Of a stretch of 64,000 nt of DNA, positions 53,496 to 60,096 are shown one piece after another. Position 1 is the first letter of the stretch, and each line of letters starts with the position of its first letter. Location of the stretch: assembly GCF_000482485.1 (NCBI RefSeq), contig NZ_AXVK01000021.1, positions 62,001-126,000 on the forward strand. Direction: 5' to 3'. Source of the DNA: Paucisalibacillus globulus DSM 18846 (GTDB taxonomy: Bacteria > Bacillota > Bacilli > Bacillales > Amphibacillaceae). A model generated the notes under the pieces. It saw only the letters and a list, made by a program, of their open reading frames with translations. It was not told where the DNA came from and made no database searches. The position numbers and the translations under genes are program-made.

Positions 53496-54018
53496 TATTT
53501 ATTCTCCTCCATGTGATAATTTAATCAGCAATGAAGAAACCTACACATAGGATTTCAATGAGTTACTGATGAAAACTAAAAAAAGCTGCGGTAGATACCA
53601 CAGCTTTTACGTTAACAAGGCAAATGGAAATACATGAATAAAAAACCATCAAAAAAGATAATTTCATTCATGAATGGATGCACTTATTGATAAAGTAGGG
53701 TAGGTATCTTCATAGGTGGAAATAAGTTCATAGTCAAATAAGGGGTGTGAAAAAACAAAAATCCCCTATTGCTAAACTAACTTTATTTCCTTTCATGTTT
53801 TCCTATTTAGAAACTACCGCACTCACAAAAAGCACCTCTTATTTATGATTAATATACTCATTGAAATCGACTTTACAAGGATTATTATAATGTGTGATGT
53901 TTGAAATGTAAATAATCCTAATATTCTGTATCGTTAAATACAACTTTGAAGCAATCAATTATTTTGACCTTACGCTATAGCTGAGTAATTTTTGTTTTTT
54001 AATCTTAATTACCTATTA
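53496..54018. other. Gene-free stretch with one terminator
   Basis: At 53581-53608 AAAAGCTGCGGT pairs with ACCACAGCTTTT, a good terminator oriented for either side. The remainder to 54018 has no credible ORF; AATAAGGGG and CCCCTATT near 53740-53785 form a weak hairpin. Confidence 0.5.
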
Positions 54019-54175
54019 GGATGTATGATGAATCATATTGAACATCCTTTAAATATATTTTTTAAAAAAAGCCGCCTTTTCTATATCTAGTTCGATTATA
54101 GATGTGGAAGGGATTATTGTATGACTTTACTGTTGATTACCATGGTCATATTTTACCCAAATAAACCATAGAAGA
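54019..54175 (+). repeat. Leader repeat, copy A
   Basis: This block and 57527-57685 share GGATGT..GATGAATC.TATTG, AAAAAAR.GCC.CCTTTTCTAT, TTCGATTATAGAT and ATCATATTT/GTCATATTT with CAAATAAA.CATAGA. In copy B it is the leader of a winged-helix gene; here it precedes only a remnant. Confidence 0.65.
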
Positions 54176-54205
54176 CACCCAGGTAGTGTCACCTGAAACA
54201 AAGAG

Positions 54206-54331
54206 GTTGTTCCGGATTGGTTTTAGGATAGGAAGCGGAAGGAGAAAGTGCTGAAAAAGGTTGTGAACGATGGAGAAAATGTAGATGTTGAGAAGCTTTT
54301 AAGGGAGAATTTGGATCAAAGGGCTATTTAG
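54206..54331 (+). pseudogene. C-terminal remnant of a phage-type replication initiator (DnaD-like)
   Basis: From 54206 the frame reads VVPDWF, a TAG (54224), then DRKRKEKVLKKVVNDGENVD and VEKLLRENLDQRAI before a stop. VPDWF plus a basic helix and a VD-xExLLxE-x end is the typical tail of DnaD-domain phage/plasmid replication proteins. With leader repeat A it marks where such a gene once stood; its N-terminal part is gone. Confidence 0.45.
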
Positions 54332-54409
54332 TATGTTTCTTCATTAAGTCGAAAGTTATAATCTGCGTTGGAAAGATGACTTAAGATTAAAGGTCTAATT
54401 TCTAATAAA

Positions 54410-54447
54410 TGTAAATTAGTAGCTGGCAATGGATATACTAATTTACA
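54410..54447 (+). promoter_or_regulatory. Inverted repeat at the ribosome site of the Mrr-like gene
   Basis: TGTAAATTAGTA (54410-54421) and TACTAATTTACA (54436-54447) are perfect 12-base inverted arms 14 bases apart, ending at the AAGGTGG ribosome site. They could form an RNA hairpin hiding the ribosome site, or be an operator. Confidence 0.55.
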
Positions 54448-54465
54448 AAGGTGGTGTTATACGTT

Positions 54466-55107
54466 TTGGCTAGAAGGAGAAAGGTAACAAATAATAGTGC
54501 TTTTTTATACATAACTTTATTTCTAGGTTTCTTATTAATTGCAGCAATTTATCAGCTTCTTTTATGGTTGTCTAGCTTGTCGCTTCTAAGTTGGACGGTA
54601 ATCGGAATATTACTGATTGGAATAATTTTTGTAAGAAAAAACATAAAACATAATCAAAAGTTGAAGAAACAAGAAGAGCGTAGAAGAGCATTGGAAAGAC
54701 AAGGTAATTTAAAAGAACTAAGAAAAATGCATCCTCGTCAATTTGAATACTATATTTGCGATTTGTTTCGCCAAATTGGTTATGATGCTCATGTGACGCC
54801 ACCTACTGGTGATGGTGGAAAGGATATTATGATTTATAATAAAGATTTTTTCGCGATTGCAGAGTGCAAGCGATATAATATTACAACCAAAGTTACACGG
54901 CCAGATATTCAAAAATTTCATAGTGCAGTAATTGATTGTAAAGCTGAAAAGGGCTATTTTGTAACAACTGGAGAATTTACGGAACAAGCAAAATCCTATT
55001 GTTTAGATAAACCGATTGAATTAATTAATGGTGAAAAATTAGTTGAGATAATAGAAAAGATAACAAATAATAATAACAACTTCGATAATAAATCATTAAT
55101 TTTGTAA
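54466..55107 (+). CDS. Membrane-anchored Mrr-like restriction endonuclease
   Basis: A 213-residue protein. TTG 54466 is the likely start; GTG codons at 54451 and 54454 overlap the AAAGGTGG ribosome site. Two membrane helices (about 12-32 and 37-54) are followed by a basic helix (KKQEERRRALERQGNLKEL) and an Mrr_cat domain: MHPRQFEYYICDLFRQIGYD, then GDGGKDIMI and IAECKRY, giving the D-(x)n-ExK nuclease centre (here D-E-C-K), and IQKFHSAVIDCKAEKGYFV. Mrr-type enzymes cut modified DNA. Membrane-anchored versions are less common. It converges with the HTH-dynamin gene, 123 bases apart, and may be its partner. Confidence 0.8.
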   Translation: MARRRKVTNNSAFLYITLFLGFLLIAAIYQLLLWLSSLSLLSWTVIGILLIGIIFVRKNIKHNQKLKKQEERRRALERQGNLKELRKMHPRQFEYYICDLFRQIGYDAHVTPPTGDGGKDIMIYNKDFFAIAECKRYNITTKVTRPDIQKFHSAVIDCKAEKGYFVTTGEFTEQAKSYCLDKPIELINGEKLVEIIEKITNNNNNFDNKSLIL

Positions 55108-55186
55108 AAGTGGAAGTAACGAAAGCGAATGGGAAGCCAACGTGTCAGGTAAATGGTTTGCCGAATAGCATTGGAAGGAAACAAAA

Positions 55187-55224
55187 GCTGACTCCCAACA
55201 AAACGCACACAAGGGGGAGTCAGC
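55187..55224. terminator. Bidirectional terminator between nuclease and dynamin genes
   Basis: GCTGACTCCC pairs with GGGAGTCAGC around an 18-base loop. Confidence 0.75.
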
Positions 55225-55230
55225 CTCAAA

Positions 55231-57414
55231 TTAAATAATATTTAGTAAATCATCAAGCGCACTTTCTAACTTAATGCACTCTTCTTCATTATAGTTTGCT
55301 TTTTCTTCTGCTTCGGCAAGTTGTTCTTCATAATCAGCAATCATTTTGTCTTTGTTGATTGCTTTATCTGTTTCATTCCACCAATTTTCTAGAGCTCCAG
55401 TGTAGGTTTCTCTTACATTGTGTTGTTTGTATGCTTTGATAGTTTGACTGGCGAATTTCGAACCCCAATTTCTTCCGGTTATGATGGAAGCTGCTATACC
55501 TGTTAGTACTGCGACACCGATAATGATAGTAATCGGCCCTCCAATAGCAGCAACAAAGGTAGTTGCTGCGGCGCCACCACCCACAGAGATTCCTAATGAG
55601 GATAGAACTCCTACAGCTTTTGTAACTAAAATGTAGCCACCTAGATTACCTAAAGTACCGACATATGCTGTTAAGGCACCATATGTGGATAGCCCCGCTA
55701 GAGTAGAGATAAAAGCACGTTTATAGTCGAAGGTTCCTACACCACTCATTGACCCAACATTTAATTGTTCAAGTTGCTCATGGAGATAAATGGATAGTTT
55801 AGACGAATAACGATGGCAAATCGTATCCAATTTCTGTTTCAATGTGTTATTCAAGTAGTTTTGTAGTTCTTCTTTATCTTTTTTTCGATTTTTAAATTCT
55901 TTTTGTTTTATTATCGATATGATTGAATCCTCATTAATAATTCGGTCAAATGCATCTTTAAAGTCCACAATGGATTGTTTTCTATATAAGTCAATTTTTT
56001 CCTCTAAGTTGTTTACAAATTCCTCACTTTTCTTGTAAACTGTTTGCTTTTCAGCTTTTAACTTTTCGTAGTACTCCACCGCCTCTTCTTTATTTTTACG
56101 AAAAGACTGAAGAGACTTTATTTCAGCATTTAGTTCATCCGTTAGCAATTTGGTTGCCTGACTTTGCTCATTCCTTAAATCTTTACAAAGTAGATTAGGC
56201 CATGTTTCTAATAAATGAATTAAATTGGTTTTGAAACTGCTTGTCAATGTTTGGTTATCACGAGAAAACGAAAAGAAACGTTTCGTAAAGGAATCATTAG
56301 TATAATCCACGTTATAGTATTCTGATCTAGCTAGCCAATAATTCTCTGGTAATACTCTATTCATTCGATTAGCGCCATCAGAAAGAATCTTATTTAGTTC
56401 TTCATTTGAAGATACAACATGTGCTTGACTTGCAACTACAAAGAGGTTAGATAGCGGATCTAAACCATTTTGACCATTTTCAAAAGGTTTCATTCTATCC
56501 AGTATGTCTTTTAAGTATGTTATATCTGTTCCACGCATAAATGCATTGGCTAATGACATGTAAACATAAATATCAGCATTTTCTTTCCCTTCAGCTGCTT
56601 TCAAATCATCGTTTACATCATCAGATGTGCCAAATCCAGGTAAATCAAGTAATGTACAAAGTTTTAATATGGGTGCATCAACATACACTACTGCAGCCTC
56701 TGCTTCAGAAAGTTTTTCTTTATATATTTTACCTTCGCGGCTTCCATACTTTTCTAATAATGCAGTACTACCTGACTCAATGCAACTGGCTTGAAAATAT
56801 TTTTCATCTGTTAACCAATCAATGTTTAATGGTTGTCCCTTTAGAGGGCTGGATACAACAATAGCAGAATCATCGTTTAAATACTTTGGTTTATCTTCTA
56901 TGTGTTTTACATAAATCGATAAGGAAGTAATTGGTGTCCATCCTGATGGTAGTACCTCTTGTCCGATTAATGTATTAATTAAAGTAGATTTTCCAACATC
57001 ACTATTTCCTAGGAATGCAATAGTTGGCTTATGTATTTTTTTAAACGAATGTTTATATATGTTAGACAGCTTTTCAATATATTTTGTATAATTCAGACTT
57101 TCTGTTTGAACATTCTTTCTTACGTTTTTTAGTTGGGCAAGTTTGGTGTTGAGTTCTTTCGTTAATTCGATTAGACATGAGGCGTTAGAACTATCACATT
57201 TCCATGGTTTTCTGCTGACGTTCTCAATATTAAGCAAATCAATTACTGAATATCCGGATTTTTGAGCAATTTCATCTAGAATATCTAGAGTTATACTTTT
57301 GGGTTCCTTTTCCCATCTTGAAATTGTATTTTGGGATTTTTCCATTACATTAGCAAATTCCGATTGTGTTTGATGCAAGATTTCCTCTCTAAAATACCTT
57401 AAGTCAAAATTCAT
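55231..57414 (-). CDS. XRE helix-turn-helix fused to dynamin-like GTPase
   Basis: A 727-residue protein with an unusual domain order. Residues 5-60 are an XRE/Cro helix-turn-helix (QTQSEFANVMEKSQNTISRW, then ITLDILDEIAQKSGYSV). A helical linker follows. The GTPase domain has G1 GNSDVGKST (136-144), G2 region PITSLSI (161-167), G3 DLPGFG (257-262), and VASQAH where G4 is expected but without the usual NKxD. Residues 420-540 are helical. Residues 567-646 are very hydrophobic and Gly/Ala-rich (membrane hairpin), then a coiled coil with an acidic tail ends the protein. Bacterial dynamins act on membranes, and some protect against phage. ATG has AGGGAGG; promoter and a palindromic operator lie directly upstream. 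Confidence 0.85.
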   Translation of the reverse strand: MNFDLRYFREEILHQTQSEFANVMEKSQNTISRWEKEPKSITLDILDEIAQKSGYSVIDLLNIENVSRKPWKCDSSNASCLIELTKELNTKLAQLKNVRKNVQTESLNYTKYIEKLSNIYKHSFKKIHKPTIAFLGNSDVGKSTLINTLIGQEVLPSGWTPITSLSIYVKHIEDKPKYLNDDSAIVVSSPLKGQPLNIDWLTDEKYFQASCIESGSTALLEKYGSREGKIYKEKLSEAEAAVVYVDAPILKLCTLLDLPGFGTSDDVNDDLKAAEGKENADIYVYMSLANAFMRGTDITYLKDILDRMKPFENGQNGLDPLSNLFVVASQAHVVSSNEELNKILSDGANRMNRVLPENYWLARSEYYNVDYTNDSFTKRFFSFSRDNQTLTSSFKTNLIHLLETWPNLLCKDLRNEQSQATKLLTDELNAEIKSLQSFRKNKEEAVEYYEKLKAEKQTVYKKSEEFVNNLEEKIDLYRKQSIVDFKDAFDRIINEDSIISIIKQKEFKNRKKDKEELQNYLNNTLKQKLDTICHRYSSKLSIYLHEQLEQLNVGSMSGVGTFDYKRAFISTLAGLSTYGALTAYVGTLGNLGGYILVTKAVGVLSSLGISVGGGAAATTFVAAIGGPITIIIGVAVLTGIAASIITGRNWGSKFASQTIKAYKQHNVRETYTGALENWWNETDKAINKDKMIADYEEQLAEAEEKANYNEEECIKLESALDDLLNII

Positions 57415-57434
57415 ATGTAGACCTCCCTATATTT

Positions 57435-57471
57435 CGGAAATTAGTAAACGGGAAACGTTTAACCATTTCCG
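57435..57471 (-). promoter_or_regulatory. Nested palindromic operator before the HTH-dynamin gene
   Basis: CGGAAAT (57435-57441), 3 bases, TAAACG (57445-57450), GGAAA, CGTTTA (57456-57461), 3 bases, ATTTCCG (57465-57471). Both arm pairs are perfect and share one centre at 57453. It lies just after the predicted transcription start and before the ribosome site, the place for an autorepressor such as the protein's own HTH domain. Confidence 0.75.
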
Positions 57472-57479
57472 GTATTTTT

Positions 57480-57508
57480 AATTTACTTTATATAAATTGG
57501 AAAGTCAA
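57480..57508 (-). promoter_or_regulatory. Promoter of the HTH-dynamin gene
   Basis: On the reverse strand TTGACT (57508-57503), 17 bases, TAAATT (57485-57480). Predicted start near 57473, next to the palindrome. Confidence 0.6.
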
Positions 57509-57526
57509 GTATAAAATTTAGAATGT

Positions 57527-57685
57527 AGGGATGTTCGATGAATCCTATTGGACACCTTAAAAAAAGTTTATAAAAAAATGCCACCTTTTCTATCTCCACT
57601 TCGATTATAGATAGGAAGGGAAATATATGATTTAACTATTAATTTACGATGATCATATTTCCCTCAAATAAATCATAGATAAGGA
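57527..57685 (+). repeat. Leader repeat, copy B
   Basis: Diverged copy of 54019-54175, here forming the leader and ribosome site (AAGGAG) of the winged-helix gene at 57695. Confidence 0.65.
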
Positions 57686-57694
57686 GATTCAAAG

Positions 57695-57979
57695 ATGGAT
57701 TATATGGAAAAGGAGTTATTTAATTTTTTTGAGTATATGGAAGAGGAACCATTATCGGGGGCAGCAAGGAGTTTATGGTTTGCATTGTTACATAGTAATA
57801 AAGAGGCAGGTTGGGCTAAGAAGTTTTCTGTAATAGGAGCAATATTAAAGGTAAAGTGTGGTTCGTCAGGAATAACGTTTAGAAGGGCGAGAAAGGAATT
57901 GATTAAACATGGGTACATTGAATATCGCCCAGGGAAGACGAGGGGGACACAATTTTATAGGATGGAGAGACTTCATTAG
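57695..57979 (+). CDS. Winged-helix protein, truncated phage replication-initiator type
   Basis: A 94-residue protein: EKELFNFFEYMEEEPLSGAA, SLWFALLHSNKEAGWAKKF, then GITFRRARKELIKHGYIEYR and GKTRGTQFYRM. This is the N-terminal winged helix of phage/plasmid replication initiators with DnaD-type C-termini, which are normally 200-300 residues. Only the DNA-binding half remains. Good AAGGAG ribosome site and ATG. It could be dead, or a DNA-binding regulator or decoy in its own right. Confidence 0.6.
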   Translation: MDYMEKELFNFFEYMEEEPLSGAARSLWFALLHSNKEAGWAKKFSVIGAILKVKCGSSGITFRRARKELIKHGYIEYRPGKTRGTQFYRMERLH

Positions 57980-58098
57980 GATTTCTGTATGTTAATTGTG
58001 GGGAAAAGAATAAAGAACTCACCATCATGATCGTGGTGTTAATTTGAAATCTGATCCGAGTGAACCTGCGATTAATTCCATAATTGGAAGGAAGATAC

Positions 58099-58365
58099 AT
58101 GATGAATTATAGTAAAGGGATTTGTGCATTTTATGATTCAGATGTGTTGGAGTCACTATCAGCTTCCGCAGTGAACTTATGGCATTTGCTACTTCATATT
58201 AATAATAGGGAAAGATGGACGTTGGAATTTGTGGTTGCTAGTAACGAATTGAAGATAAAGGGTAGTCTTTCGGAGAGCGCCTTTCAGCGGGCAAGAGAGG
58301 AACTAGTGGCAAATGGCCTTATGACTTATCGTTCAAGAGGATCGAATCTTGCACCGGATTACTAG
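58099..58365 (+). CDS. Second truncated winged-helix initiator-like protein
   Basis: An 88-residue protein (ATG 58099 or 58102; GGAAGG upstream). NYSKGICAFYDSDVLESLSA, NLWHLLLHINNRERW, ESAFQRAREELVANGLMTY and RSRGSNLAPDY give the same winged-helix fold as the previous gene, diverged in sequence. It also stops where a longer initiator would continue. The two neighbours and the 54206 remnant make three decayed copies in 4 kb. Confidence 0.55.
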   Translation: MMNYSKGICAFYDSDVLESLSASAVNLWHLLLHINNRERWTLEFVVASNELKIKGSLSESAFQRAREELVANGLMTYRSRGSNLAPDY

Positions 58366-58533
58366 ATGAAGCGGTTGGTATCGGATGGATGCTAGGGGTG
58401 ACGATGTGAATGGAATGGTGTAATACGGGACAGAATCATTAAATAAATCACTAACAAAAACTTATAATAGCTAAAATGTTGTTCATACTAAAGTAATGCC
58501 ATCTAAATAAACAATTTGTTAAGGAGGATATGA

Positions 58534-59097
58534 ATGAAAAAGGCATTATTTTTATTCAACATTTTACTATTGAGTTTTCTAGTTGCTTGTGGTGGTAATA
58601 CGGATGATACAGACAACAATACAAATGAAGATAATAATGTAGAAGAAAATAACAATACCCAAGATAATGAGGCTCAAGATCAAGAGGGGGAAGAAGATCA
58701 GGAAGTTAGCGATACTACTTTTGACAATGGAGATTATGTATATGAAATAAAAGAGGTAGAACAAATAGCAGGCAAACATGATGTTCAGGTATTGGCAGTA
58801 GAATTGTCATTTACCAATAATACGGATGAACCAATAAGTCCCTGGATGTCTATGGGGATATTTGCTGAGCAAGAAACGGATGTAACTGTTGAATCCTTAA
58901 ATGGTGCAAATGGGCGTTTTCCGGATGATTACAAAACAGATTTGGTTGAAATGGGTGGTACTGATATAAAACCAGGTGCAACTGTTGACGCAGTTATAGG
59001 ATTTGAAATTCTCTATCCTGGTGAACCAGTTAGACTTTATAATTTCAGTATGACAGATGAAAAGTTATTTGAACGGAAAGTTGAAACAACAAAATAG
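58534..59097 (+). CDS. DUF5067-like lipoprotein
   Basis: A 187-residue lipoprotein: signal KKALFLFNILLLSFLVAC with lipobox LVAC, an Asp/Asn/Glu-rich spacer (about 22-65), then an immunoglobulin-like domain (YEIKEVEQIAGKHDVQVLAV, LSFTNNTDEPISPWMSMGIF, PGATVDAVIGFEILYPGEPV). Similar DUF5067 proteins are common on Gram-positive cell surfaces, with unclear function. Strong AAGGAGG ribosome site and own terminator. Confidence 0.75.
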   Translation: MKKALFLFNILLLSFLVACGGNTDDTDNNTNEDNNVEENNNTQDNEAQDQEGEEDQEVSDTTFDNGDYVYEIKEVEQIAGKHDVQVLAVELSFTNNTDEPISPWMSMGIFAEQETDVTVESLNGANGRFPDDYKTDLVEMGGTDIKPGATVDAVIGFEILYPGEPVRLYNFSMTDEKLFERKVETTK

Positions 59098-59142
59098 AAT
59101 CAGGCAAATAGTGTGCATAGTATTATGGAATATGATGATTCG

Positions 59143-59186
59143 TAAATGCAAGAGCAGTAGGTCCGGTGCTCTTGCATTTTTTTTGT
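59143..59186 (+). terminator. Intrinsic terminator
   Basis: AAATGCAAGAGCA pairs with TGCTCTTGCATTTT and is followed by T8. Confidence 0.88.
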
Positions 59187-59249
59187 AATTAGCTTATAGA
59201 GCCCTTTATCACATCTGGGGACAGCCCCCTAAGTCTTGATTGCTCAGCT

Positions 59250-59810
59250 TTACATTTGCTGATTCATACCGCAATATTGGCATCTGACAACTTGACCCTG
59301 AAAACCTGATATAGGAGCTCCGCATGAATGGCACTCTTGGGTGACCTTCACCGGCTTTTTGCCAAATACATCTTTAACCGTGTTAATCGTATCCTTTATA
59401 GAACTTGCAATAAATTCTGTTCCTGGTATGGTTTTATTGTCCAATCGATCTATTGTGAAATCTTGCCCCAACACAAGTTGATTAATTGCTTTTATCCAAT
59501 CTTTTACTACTTTCTTTGATTCAAACCCAAAGTATTCTTGACCATTCGTGAAGTATACCTCAAGCTGTGGCAATCCGTTAGAACGTTTTCCTAAAATTGT
59601 TTGTGCGTTACCATTAAATACTTTAATTTGATCAACTGGAAATCTGGATATATTCTTTACTTTTCCAAATATACCTTTACTAATCAAGATTAAGTTTAGG
59701 TTAGTTAAGATTAGTTCATCCGTATGATTAGCCATAATGCCACCGTGAACAACTCTATCTTGCCTTATAATCACTACTTCATCCGATTGTAAGTTAAGTT
59801 GGTTCATCAA
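59250..59810 (-). CDS. PH-like domain protein with C-terminal zinc ribbon
   Basis: A 186-residue soluble protein. The N-terminal two thirds form a PH/GRAM-like beta domain (DELILTNLNLILISKGIFGK, SRFPVDQIKVFNG, LEVYFTNGQEYFGFESKKVV, WIKAINQL). A linker leads to a zinc ribbon with two CxxC knuckles, CHSCG and CQYCG. This domain pair is common in Firmicutes as hypothetical proteins. Start ATGATG with GGGGTGAG upstream. Confidence 0.75.
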   Translation of the reverse strand: MMNQLNLQSDEVVIIRQDRVVHGGIMANHTDELILTNLNLILISKGIFGKVKNISRFPVDQIKVFNGNAQTILGKRSNGLPQLEVYFTNGQEYFGFESKKVVKDWIKAINQLVLGQDFTIDRLDNKTIPGTEFIASSIKDTINTVKDVFGKKPVKVTQECHSCGAPISGFQGQVVRCQYCGMNQQM

Positions 59811-59969
59811 CTCACCCCTGCTAAATTAAATATTTTAAATATTATATCATAAATGATAAAACCTTAGCTAGCTACTAGAATACCCACCCCTCATGAGACC
59901 TTTTCCAGAAGTGAAGGGTTCGATCCCTTCTTGTTTGGAGTGGGTGATTTCTTTGGAAAACACCACAGG

Positions 59970-60030
59970 AAGGGAAGGGTCAGACCCGAATTTAGGAGTC
60001 CAAGGAACCTGTCCCCATGGCTCCTTTTTC
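59970..60030. repeat. Composite REP remnant (families 3 and 1)
   Basis: GAAGGGTCAGACCCGAATT is a family 3 core, and CCAAGGAACCTGTCCCCATGG 20 bases later is a family 1 right arm. Two repeat types are fused here before the catalase gene. Confidence 0.6.
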
Positions 60031-60096
60031 CAAGTAACTAACTTGTGGGCGAATACATATGATGTACCGGTGAAATAAAATAAAGAGGTGATTTAA

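Noticed and set aside
59925-59950. GAAGGGTTCGATCCCTTC resembles a tRNA T-arm
   Set aside because: The loop is six bases and no anticodon or D-arm can be found next to it; it lies among repeat remnants.
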